Shown: positions 8,240-14,368 of the stretch, piece after piece
Layout of the letters: the number at the start of each line of letters is the position of its first letter
How positions within the stretch are numbered: position 1 is the stretch's first letter
Assembly (NCBI GenBank): GCA_964505535.1
Contig: CAZDIU010000036.1
Span: 1-27,425, forward strand
Length of the DNA: 27,425 nt
Direction: 5' to 3'
From: JAABRU01 sp964505535
Lineage (GTDB): Bacteria > Desulfobacterota > Desulfobacteria > Desulfobacterales > Desulfococcaceae
Notes under the pieces: generated by a model
Told to the model about the DNA's origin: nothing
Database searches by the model: none
What the model saw: the letters and a program-made list of their open reading frames with translations, nothing else
Made by a program: the position numbers and the translations under genes

Positions 8240-8522
8240 GGAATACAGACTTGAACTGTCACCGGCAGCAGGTCGGGACATCAGACGGCTGCCCCGTTCT
8301 GTGCAGAAAGAGATTGCATTCATCCATTTGCCGAAAATAGCGGAGGCTCCCTTTGCAAACAGCGATCCGTTAACCGGAACACTGAAAGGGGAACGTTCAT
8401 ACCATTTTGGCAGAAAACCTGAATACCGGATAATTTTCTATATCGAGGATCATATCATCACAGTAACGGTTATTGGGACAAGAGAAAATATTTATAAAAG
8501 AGCAACAAGAAGAAAGAAATGA
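8232..8522 (+). CDS. RelE/ParE-family toxin
   Basis: 96-residue toxin. The start ATG at 8232 lies inside the antitoxin's end and gives MLEEYRLELSPAAGRDIRRLP, the RelE/ParE N-terminal strand and helix. Typical downstream elements are KGERSYHFGRKPEYRIIFYIED and VTVIGTRENIYKRA, matching the fold that presents basic and aromatic residues to the ribosome-bound mRNA (RelE) or gyrase (ParE). The pattern LxGxxxYxxRxxxYRIxYxi favours the RelE side. Full length appears intact. It was probably acquired together with the antitoxin and the adjacent cassette. Confidence 0.82.
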   Translation: MLEEYRLELSPAAGRDIRRLPRSVQKEIAFIHLPKIAEAPFANSDPLTGTLKGERSYHFGRKPEYRIIFYIEDHIITVTVIGTRENIYKRATRRKK

Positions 8523-8620
8523 AAATAAACCGGTTCATCGGGCAGACAGATAAAACAGTCTGGGCTTCACCTTAAATTGTTTCAATGTGCTGAACGCTTT
8601 TTCCTCTGAAAGGAACTGAT

Positions 8621-8983
8621 ATGAATCTTTCTGAAATGAAAGAGAAAATGAAAAAACATCCGGACTATGCCAAAGCCGGGATGGTGCTGTATCACAACGG
8701 CGTGGTGAGGGAAACTTCCCGTGACGGACGGAAGGTGCGGGGCCTGCGTGTGGCGGCAGACTGGGAAAAACTGCGGCAAATTCTGGAAAGACAGAAAAAA
8801 CGTCCCGGAATTGTGGAAATCCTCGCTGAAATCAATGCAGACAAAGATTTGGTCGTGGGCGATGATGTCATGTTCCTGGCAGTGGCCGGAGACATTCGGG
8901 AAAATGTGATTGCGGTTCTCACAGACACCCTCAATGAAATCAAATCAACCGTGACACAGAAAACAGAATTTTTTGCAGGATGA
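8621..8983 (+). CDS. MoaE-like molybdopterin synthase catalytic-subunit protein (short form)
   Basis: 120 residues, shorter than classical MoaE (about 150). It aligns by eye with the MoaE core: GVVRETSRDGRKVRGL for the substrate-loop region, the strand IVEILAEINADKDLVVGDDVMFLAVAG, and a C-terminal helix ending KSTVTQKTEF, where K108 and K114 could match the two catalytic lysines of MoaE. The usual His-Arg pair is reduced to I92-R93. Molybdopterin synthase puts the dithiolene sulfurs onto cPMP. Position directly before moaC supports a Moco role, but no MoaD is encoded nearby. The start has an AAGGA site. Its 3' end is partly duplicated 179 bp downstream (see findings). Confidence 0.7.
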   Translation: MNLSEMKEKMKKHPDYAKAGMVLYHNGVVRETSRDGRKVRGLRVAADWEKLRQILERQKKRPGIVEILAEINADKDLVVGDDVMFLAVAGDIRENVIAVLTDTLNEIKSTVTQKTEFFAG

Positions 8984-8989
8984 ACAGAT

Positions 8990-9014
8990 TTGACAACTTT
9001 TGGGAAATTGTCAA
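8990..9014. repeat. TTGACAA/TTGTCAA inverted repeat
   Basis: TTGACAA (8990-8996), an 11-nt spacer, TTGTCAA (9008-9014), directly after the moaE-like stop. The same heptamer pair in the opposite order occurs at 21068-21088. Confidence 0.45.
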
Positions 9015-9061
9015 GTCTGCTACTGCTCTGTCAACTTTGATTTTGTGCGTTCGGCAATACA

Positions 9062-9096
9062 GAACAACCGGATTTTTCGGAAAAATCCGGTTGTTC
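9062..9096. repeat. 16-3-16 hairpin, CCGGATTTTT family (copy 1)
   Basis: GAACAACCGGATTTTT (9062-9077), loop CGG, AAAAATCCGGTTGTTC (9081-9096): a perfect 16-bp stem with a 3-nt loop. The same core and geometry recur at 14129-14163. A bidirectional terminator is unlikely between moaE-like and moaC if these are co-transcribed, so a dispersed palindromic element is preferred. Confidence 0.75.
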
Positions 9097-9163
9097 GAAA
9101 TCACAGATTCAGGACTGACAGAGTACTACGTTACACAGAAAACAGAATTTGTTGGAGACGGAT

Positions 9164-9655
9164 ATGTCTGAATTTACGCATATTGACGCAGAAGGCAGCG
9201 TGCGCATGGTGGATGTTTCCCACAAACAGCCCACCCAGCGAATGGCAAAGGCGCAGTCGATCATTTCCATGCAGGCCGACACACTGGAACGGATTCTTGC
9301 CAATACCATGCGCAAGGGCAATGTGCTGGAAACCGCCCGTATTGCAGGGATTATGGCAGCAAAGCGGACCTCGGAACTGATTCCCATGTGCCACCCCCTG
9401 AACCTGAGCCATGTGCAGATTGATTTTTTTCCAAATACGGAAATGCATTCCATCCGCATCAAGGCCCTGGTGAAGCTCACAGGCCGGACAGGTGTGGAAA
9501 TGGAAGCCCTTACAGCAGTTTCTGTTGCAGCCCTGACCATTTATGATATGTGCAAATCCTATGACAGGGAAATGACTGTTTCCGATATCTGTCTGCTGGA
9601 AAAATCCGGCGGAAAAAGCGGAACCTATGTAAGAGGAGAGAATCGCTCATCATGA
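9164..9655 (+). CDS. moaC: Cyclic pyranopterin monophosphate synthase MoaC
   Basis: Converts the 3',8-cyclo-GTP product of MoaA to cyclic pyranopterin monophosphate, the first stable Moco intermediate. I chose ATG 9164 (GGAG site 8 bp upstream) over an upstream TTG, giving 163 residues, the usual size. Motifs are THIDAEGSVRMVDVSHK at the N-terminus, the substrate-binding MCHPL (75-79), GRTGVEMEAL (107-116) and YDMCK (127-131) with the catalytic Asp and Lys. It overlaps the next gene by 4 bp (ATGA), so translation is probably coupled to mltA. Neighbouring mobA and moaE-like genes confirm a Moco cluster. Confidence 0.95.
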   Translation: MSEFTHIDAEGSVRMVDVSHKQPTQRMAKAQSIISMQADTLERILANTMRKGNVLETARIAGIMAAKRTSELIPMCHPLNLSHVQIDFFPNTEMHSIRIKALVKLTGRTGVEMEALTAVSVAALTIYDMCKSYDREMTVSDICLLEKSGGKSGTYVRGENRSS

Positions 9656-10833
9656 GAAAATGGCTGATGTTTATCATCTGCATGACAATTCTGGGAGGAT
9701 GTGCTTCCCAGAAAACCGCGACTGCGCCGCTGATTCGGCTGTCTCCCTCGGAATATCCGGCCTTTGCCGATGACATGAATTGGCAGGGACTGGCTGAAAG
9801 CATTGGGCAGAGCCTAAAATACCTGAGAAAAATTCCCAAAGATCGGAAATTTTCCTTTGGTGCGGATGAGTACGATGCTGCACATATGATCCGGTCTCTG
9901 GAAGATTTTCTGGTTTTCATTGAAAAAAATCCCACGCAGCGGGAAACAGAAAAGTTTATCCGCTCCCGTTATCTGGTGTACAAATCCACAGGCAGAGATC
10001 AGAAAGGAGAGGTGCTGTTCACGGGTTATTATGAACCCCTGCTGCGGGGCAGTCTGCACGAAACATCTCTGTACCGCTATCCGGTTTACGGCCCCCCGGC
10101 AGACATGATGACCGTTGATCTGTCCAGTTTTTCTTCAGAGTTGAAGGGGAAAAAAATCATTGGCAGAATTGAGGGAGATCAGTTTCTTCCCTATCATGAG
10201 CGCAGAGAGATTGAGGAAAACCGCGTACTGCGGGGAAAAGCCCCGGAACTGGCCTGGGTGAATGACCCGGTGGATCTGTTTTTTCTGCAGATTCAGGGTT
10301 CCGGGAAAATTGCATTGGACAACGGAGAAACCATCAATGTGCATTATCATTCCAAAAATGGCCGCCCTTACCGGAGCATCGGTCAGATTTTCATTGATGA
10401 AAAAAAGATTTCCAAAGAGGAAATGTCCATGCAGAAGATCCGGCAGTATCTTCGGGAGCATCCGGAAGAGCAGAACCGCATTCTGAATGCAAATCCCAGT
10501 TATGTGTTTTTCAGCATTGAAAAAGAGGGGCCTTTGGGAGCCATCAATGTGCGGCTGACACCGGGGCGCTCCGCTGCCACAGATTTGTCCCTGTTTCCCC
10601 ATGCCGCTCTCACCTTTCTTCAAACCCAAAAACCCAGAGTGGCTTCAGACGGTTCCGGAAAAATTGCCGACTGGGTGACTTTTTCCCGTTTCGTGCTGAA
10701 TCAGGACACAGGCGGAGCCATCAAAGGCGCAGGCCGAACTGATATTTTCTGGGGAAACGGAGAATATGCGGAAATCGCGGCAGGTCATCTGAAACATACA
10801 GGCAGTCTGTATTTTCTGGTGAGAAAACCATAG
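9652..10833 (+). CDS. mltA: Membrane-bound lytic murein transglycosylase A
   Basis: Outer-membrane lipoprotein that cleaves peptidoglycan between MurNAc and GlcNAc with 1,6-anhydro formation. 393 residues. The N-terminus is a lipoprotein signal ending in ILGGC with Cys17 as the lipidation site. The MltA domain contains FTGYYEPLLRGS and AWVNDPVDLFFLQIQGSGKI. The C-terminal 3D domain carries NQDTGGAIKGAGRTDIFWG, with the three conserved aspartate positions that give it its name; the catalytic Asp is expected in this region. It overlaps moaC by 4 bp and precedes the sigma-54 activator by 28 bp. Its association with Moco genes has no obvious functional logic. Confidence 0.93.
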   Translation: MRKWLMFIICMTILGGCASQKTATAPLIRLSPSEYPAFADDMNWQGLAESIGQSLKYLRKIPKDRKFSFGADEYDAAHMIRSLEDFLVFIEKNPTQRETEKFIRSRYLVYKSTGRDQKGEVLFTGYYEPLLRGSLHETSLYRYPVYGPPADMMTVDLSSFSSELKGKKIIGRIEGDQFLPYHERREIEENRVLRGKAPELAWVNDPVDLFFLQIQGSGKIALDNGETINVHYHSKNGRPYRSIGQIFIDEKKISKEEMSMQKIRQYLREHPEEQNRILNANPSYVFFSIEKEGPLGAINVRLTPGRSAATDLSLFPHAALTFLQTQKPRVASDGSGKIADWVTFSRFVLNQDTGGAIKGAGRTDIFWGNGEYAEIAAGHLKHTGSLYFLVRKP

Positions 10834-10861
10834 TGAACTCCCCAATATTATACGGAAAATC

Positions 10862-12394
10862 ATGAAAAAAATCGAAGAAATAACCCTTCTCTATGATATC
10901 AGCAACAGCCTGAATGAACACCTGGATCTGAAAAAATCCCTGTACAAGGTGCTGGAAATTCTTTCCGGATCAATGAACATGATCCGGGGGACCATCACGC
11001 TGCTCAATCCCCTGCGCAACGAAATTGCCATTGAAGTGGCACACGGCCTGACCCAGACCGCGATTGAGAGGGGAAAATACAAACTGGGCGAAGGAATCAC
11101 CGGCAGGGTGGTGGAAAGCGGAAAGGCGGTTGCCATTCCCAAAATCAGCGAGGAGCCCCTGTTTCTGGATCGCACAGATTCCCGGCGGAATGATGCCCGG
11201 AAAATCAGCGGGGAACTTTCCTTTTTCTGTGTTCCCATTCAGAAGGGAAATCAGGTCATCGGCGCATTAAGTGTGGATCGTCCCTATGATCCGGACTATT
11301 CCCTCAAAAGCGGCACAGAACTTCTCACGGTCATTGCCACCATGGTGGCCCAGCATGTGATCAATCTGGAAAACATCCGCATAGAAAAAGAAAAGCTCCG
11401 GGAGGAAAACCGGCGGCTGCGAAATGAACTGGAAAACAAATACCGCATCAACAGCATCATTGGGAACAGCAACAAAATGCGCGAAGTTTTCCAGATGATC
11501 AGTCAGGTTTCCAAAAGCAATGCCACTGTGCTGGTTCGGGGGGAGAGCGGCACGGGAAAGGAACTGGTGGCAAATTCCATTCATTACAACAGCAGCCGCG
11601 CCAAAGGGCCTTTTGTGAAAATGAACTGCGCTGCGCTGCCCTCGAATCTCATTGAAAGCGAGCTGTTCGGTCATGAGAAAGGCGCTTTTACCGGGGCCAT
11701 ACGGCAGAAAATGGGCAAATTTGAACTCGCTCACAACGGCACAATTTTTCTGGATGAGATCGGATCCATCACGCCCGATGTGCAGGTGAGTCTGCTGCGG
11801 GTTCTGCAGGAGCGGGAACTGGAGCGTGTGGGGGGGCAGAAAACCATCAAGGTGGATGTCCGGGTGGTCGCTGCCACCAACAGAAATCTGGAAAATCTGG
11901 TGGAGGATGGAATCTTCCGGGGGGATCTGTACTACCGCCTGAATGTCTTTCCCATCTACATGCCTCCTCTGCGGGAGCGCAAGACCGACATTCTGCTGCT
12001 CGCGGATCATTTTCTGGAAAAATATTCCGCGGAAAACGGAAAGGATATCCGCCGCTTTTCCACTCCTGCCATTGACATGCTCATGGCCTATCACTGGCCC
12101 GGCAATGTGCGGGAACTGGAAAACTGCATTGAACGGGCTGTTCTGCTGTGCGAAGAGGGAGTGATTCACAGCTATCATCTTCCGCCTTCGCTGCAGACCG
12201 GAAAGGAATCTGGCACATTGCCGGAACTGTCGCTGGATGAGGCTGTGGAAAATCTGGAAAAAGAAATGATCATTGACGCGCTGAAAAACACACGGGGCAA
12301 TATCACCCAGTCTGCAAATCTCCTCAAAAGCACCGTGAGAAAGGTGGCGTACAAAGCACAGAAATACGGGATTGAATATTTTCATTACCGGTGA
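10862..12394 (+). CDS. NifA-like sigma-54-dependent transcriptional activator (GAF-AAA-Fis)
   Basis: 510-residue enhancer-binding protein. An N-terminal GAF sensor domain (about 20-165, with GEGITGRVVESG and a run FFCVPIQKGNQVIGALSVDR) precedes a short coiled linker (165-190). The central AAA+ domain has Walker A GESGTGKE (227-234), the sigma-54-contacting loop GAFTGA (274-279) and Walker B IFLDEIG (295-301). The C-terminus is a Fis-type helix-turn-helix (about 463-510) ending in a NifA-like VRKVAYKAQKYGI. All parts needed to remodel sigma-54 holoenzyme are present. No nif genes are in the window and the target is unknown, so I give no symbol. Ligand sensing by the GAF domain is expected from the family. 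Confidence 0.93.
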   Translation: MKKIEEITLLYDISNSLNEHLDLKKSLYKVLEILSGSMNMIRGTITLLNPLRNEIAIEVAHGLTQTAIERGKYKLGEGITGRVVESGKAVAIPKISEEPLFLDRTDSRRNDARKISGELSFFCVPIQKGNQVIGALSVDRPYDPDYSLKSGTELLTVIATMVAQHVINLENIRIEKEKLREENRRLRNELENKYRINSIIGNSNKMREVFQMISQVSKSNATVLVRGESGTGKELVANSIHYNSSRAKGPFVKMNCAALPSNLIESELFGHEKGAFTGAIRQKMGKFELAHNGTIFLDEIGSITPDVQVSLLRVLQERELERVGGQKTIKVDVRVVAATNRNLENLVEDGIFRGDLYYRLNVFPIYMPPLRERKTDILLLADHFLEKYSAENGKDIRRFSTPAIDMLMAYHWPGNVRELENCIERAVLLCEEGVIHSYHLPPSLQTGKESGTLPELSLDEAVENLEKEMIIDALKNTRGNITQSANLLKSTVRKVAYKAQKYGIEYFHYR

Positions 12395-12533
12395 TGCGCA
12401 ACAGAGCAGTAAGCCAAAACAGCAGTTGTCCCAATTCCGGTTTGACACTCGTCTTCTCCTGCTTTGGCTGAAATCACACCAAGCCGGGAAGGGGAGATTT
12501 TTTGAATCCACTCAATTATATCTTTTTTCATCA

Positions 12534-13286
12534 ATGACACAAAAATCAGCAAAAGAACTGGCAAAGTTTCTGGCATATGTGCTGGGCCGGGGGCCGGATG
12601 AGTTCGGTCTGGTCATGGATGCTCAGGGATACTGCAAAATCAAAGACCTGTTAAAAGCCCTGAACGAGGAGGCAGGATGGCGGCATGTGCGCCGTGCCAG
12701 CATTGATGAAATCCTCATCACCCTTCCCGATCCGCCTGTGGAAATTCTGGAAGACCGGATTCGAGCGGTGAACAGGGAACATCTTCCCCAAATCAAACCG
12801 GCCAGCAATCTTCCCAAACTGCTTTACACCTGCATCCGCCAGAAAGCCCATCACCATGTGCCGGACAAAGGCATTTTTCCTCTGGGCGGTGTGCCTTTTG
12901 TCATTCTGGCTCCGGACAGAGAAATGGCCCAACGGCTGGGCAGACGTTTTGATCAGTCTCCGATCATGCTTACCGTGCAGGTCGCGCAGGCCCAGGCAAT
13001 GGGGGTTGCTTTTCAGTCTTTTGGAGAACGACTTTTTCTGTCCGCATTCCTTCCTCCCGGATCTTTCACTGCCCCGCCCCTGCCCAAAGTGAAAGAAGAT
13101 ACTGCAAAGAAAAAGGAGGTTGGGGAAGAAGCAGCCAAGCCCAAAACCCCGGGCAGTTTTTTTCTTGAATTCACTGATCCGGAAGAAAGAAGACAGATGC
13201 AGCAGAACCGGCGGAAAAAGGAAATGCAGCGGGAAAAAGAGAAAAAAATGCGCCGAAAGCAGAAGCAGAAAATGTGGGAAAGGTGA
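12534..13286 (+). CDS. Degenerate KptA/Tpt1-like RNA 2'-phosphotransferase homologue with basic tail
   Basis: 250 residues from ATG 12534; no clear ribosome-binding site. Residues 5-160 follow the KptA/Tpt1 fold by eye: AKFLAYVLGRGPDEFGLVMDAQGY for the N-terminal winged-helix motif, DRIRAVNREH for the IRAxxGHS motif, and REMAQRLGRRFDQSPIMLTV for the late ADP-ribosyl-transferase strand. Key motifs are altered. The Leu-Arg-His triplet reads Leu-Gly-Arg (17-19), GHS reads REH, and the NAD-binding HGT reads TCI. A PFAM-like tail (about 180-250) is Lys/Arg-rich and ends in a likely coiled coil. KptA enzymes remove a 2'-phosphate from RNA using NAD; activity here is doubtful. Upstream sequence 12395-12533 contains no other gene. 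Confidence 0.65.
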   Translation: MTQKSAKELAKFLAYVLGRGPDEFGLVMDAQGYCKIKDLLKALNEEAGWRHVRRASIDEILITLPDPPVEILEDRIRAVNREHLPQIKPASNLPKLLYTCIRQKAHHHVPDKGIFPLGGVPFVILAPDREMAQRLGRRFDQSPIMLTVQVAQAQAMGVAFQSFGERLFLSAFLPPGSFTAPPLPKVKEDTAKKKEVGEEAAKPKTPGSFFLEFTDPEERRQMQQNRRKKEMQREKEKKMRRKQKQKMWER

Positions 13287-13428
13287 GATTTACAGGAATC
13301 ATGCCAAAGCCAAATGCGGTTGCCCTGATATAACGTCCTTGACCTGTTTACAGAGATCAGGATACTGTAATGGTTGTCAGCAATTTTTTCTCAGGATAAA
13401 AATTGAGTATTATCAGAGAGATGCTTTT

Positions 13429-13452
13429 TTTCAGACTGTCTGAAAGGTTTTT
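13429..13452 (+). terminator. Candidate terminator after the kptA-like gene
   Basis: TTTCAGA (13429-13435), loop CTG, TCTGAAA (13439-13445), then GGTTTTT. The stem is short and AT-rich, so it is weak. It lies in the 215-bp gap before the antitoxin gene, which otherwise shows no gene. Confidence 0.35.
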
Positions 13453-13501
13453 CAGGTCAAGAAGGACAATTGACAGAAACTGCAATTCAGGAGGTACGGT
13501 T

Positions 13502-13744
13502 ATGCAACTGATTACAGCAAAATCAAAAACAAATGTTGATGGAATTCTTCATTTGATGGTGCCGACAAGTTTAAAAAACTCGGAAGTGGAAGTAATGATA
13601 ATTTTGAACCCCGCTGAAAATAAAATGAATGAAAACAACGGATATGATGTCTGGCCACCGGATTTTTTCGAAAAAACATACGGATGCATGAAAGATGATC
13701 CCATACAGCGTTACCCCCAGGGTGATTTTCCGGTCAGAGAGTAA
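13502..13744 (+). CDS. Antitoxin-like protein (VapB position)
   Basis: 80-residue small protein immediately upstream of a VapC-like PIN-domain gene, with a GGAGG site 8 bp before ATG 13502. The N-terminus (MQLITAKSKTNVDGILHLMVPTSL) resembles a short beta-rich DNA-binding or dimerisation segment. The C-terminal WPPDFFEKTYG and DDPIQRYPQGDFPVRE match the tail commonly seen in antitoxins paired with PIN toxins, which inserts in the toxin's active site. The 18-mer CCGGATTTTTTCGAAAAA within it (13658-13675) is repeated exactly in a hairpin 477 bp downstream. Confidence 0.72.
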   Translation: MQLITAKSKTNVDGILHLMVPTSLKNSEVEVMIILNPAENKMNENNGYDVWPPDFFEKTYGCMKDDPIQRYPQGDFPVRE

Positions 13745-13749
13745 GTTCT

Positions 13750-14097
13750 GTGAAATATCTTTTAGATACCAATGTATGTATTGGATATTTAAACGGGAAA
13801 TCTGAAAAAATAATCCAAATGCTGAAAAGCATTGCTCCAAAGGATGTTGTTGTCTGCTCCGTTGTGAAAGCGGAACTGTTTTTGGGGGCATACAAAAGCA
13901 ATTTTCCTGATAAAACCTGTGCAAAATTAATCAGTTTTTTGCAGATGTTCAGAACATTGCCTTTTGATGACAAAGCTGCGGATATGTTCGGGCGTATCCG
14001 CTCGGAATTGGAGAAAGCAGGGATTCCCATCGGGCCTTATGATTTCCAGATTGCAAGTATCGCACTGGTTCATGATCAGATACCAAATCGCTGTTGA
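13750..14097 (+). CDS. VapC-like PIN-domain ribonuclease toxin, C-terminally truncated
   Basis: 115 residues from GTG 13750, starting 5 bp after the antitoxin. VapC toxins are Mg2+-dependent endonucleases that cleave tRNA or rRNA. The PIN acidic residues are visible: D6 in LLDTNVCIGYL, the Glu in VKAELFLG (about 42), and Asp in GPYDFQIAS (about 99). The normal end of the family, a VTHNTREF strand plus a final helix, is missing; the sequence breaks after ALVHDQI and ends PNRC. The loss is at the 3' end next to palindromic repeats. It may be inactive or only weakly active. Confidence 0.78.
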   Translation: MKYLLDTNVCIGYLNGKSEKIIQMLKSIAPKDVVVCSVVKAELFLGAYKSNFPDKTCAKLISFLQMFRTLPFDDKAADMFGRIRSELEKAGIPIGPYDFQIASIALVHDQIPNRC

Positions 14098-14128
14098 AGT
14101 TATGCAATATCTTCTGCCGATTCCTCAA

Positions 14129-14163
14129 AAAAAACCGGATTTTTTCGAAAAATCCGGTTTTTT
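14129..14163. repeat. 16-3-16 hairpin, CCGGATTTTT family (copy 2)
   Basis: AAAAAACCGGATTTTT (14129-14144), loop TCG, AAAAATCCGGTTTTTT (14148-14163): a perfect stem with an A run before it and a T run at its end. It could terminate vapC transcription, and the reverse strand from serC. Same core and geometry as 9062-9096. Confidence 0.75.
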
Positions 14164-14172
14164 GAACACATC

Positions 14173-14215
14173 AACTCAATGGAGAATCGGTATGATACCA
14201 GTTCTCCATTGAGTT
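14173..14215. repeat. 14-bp inverted repeat next to the vapC-end hairpin
   Basis: AACTCAATGGAGAA (14173-14186) pairs perfectly with TTCTCCATTGAGTT (14202-14215) across a 15-nt loop. TCAATGGAGAATCGGTAT (14176-14193) recurs with one change at 15673-15690. Confidence 0.7.
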
Positions 14216-14252
14216 TATACAACAATACAGCCCCTGCGTCAGAGGCGGATGA

Positions 14253-14275
14253 GTCCCGAACTGAAAGTTTGGGAC
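14253..14275. repeat. 10-3-10 palindrome, GAA loop (copy B)
   Basis: GTCCCGAACT (14253-14262), loop GAA, AGTTTGGGAC (14266-14275), with nine Watson-Crick pairs and one G-U. Related to copies at 2041-2063 and 19477-19499. Confidence 0.6.
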
Positions 14276-14297
14276 ACTGAAATGACAGGCAAATCAG

Positions 14298-14326
14298 GCC
14301 AAAATTCCGTTTCACTTCATTTTGGC
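14298..14326 (-). terminator. Candidate hairpin downstream of serC
   Basis: GCCAAAAT (14298-14305) pairs with ATTTTGGC (14319-14326). It lies 43 bp beyond the serC stop on the minus strand, and no strong U tract follows. The perfect palindrome ACTCCGGAGT (14327-14336) adjoins it. Confidence 0.35.
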
Positions 14327-14368
14327 ACTCCGGAGTCGGATAAGCATAAATTCAATGGCGATTCAGTA

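Larger units (their letters stand above)
8951..9150. repeat. 21-bp direct repeat flanking a 158-bp segment
   Basis: Positions 8951-8971 and 9130-9150 are identical at 20 of 21 bases (core ACACAGAAAACAGAATTT). The first copy is the 3' end of the moaE-like gene; the second lies just before moaC. The enclosed 158 bp contain a TTGACAA...TTGTCAA inverted repeat and a perfect 16-3-16 hairpin. This looks like an insertion with duplicated ends, or a local duplication. Confidence 0.75.

Noticed and set aside
11267..12511. Long minus-strand open frame (414 codons) under the sigma-54 activator gene
   Set aside because: It is the antisense of a gene with complete GAF, AAA+ and Fis motifs. Its translation has no recognisable motif and is His/Phe/Gln-rich, as antisense frames here usually are.
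12372..12533. Upstream start for the KptA-like gene overlapping the sigma-54 activator
   Set aside because: The added 54 residues match nothing in the family, and the similarity begins right after ATG 12534.
13287..13428. Possible gene remnant after the KptA-like gene
   Set aside because: No frame gives a recognisable protein fragment; treated as spacer.
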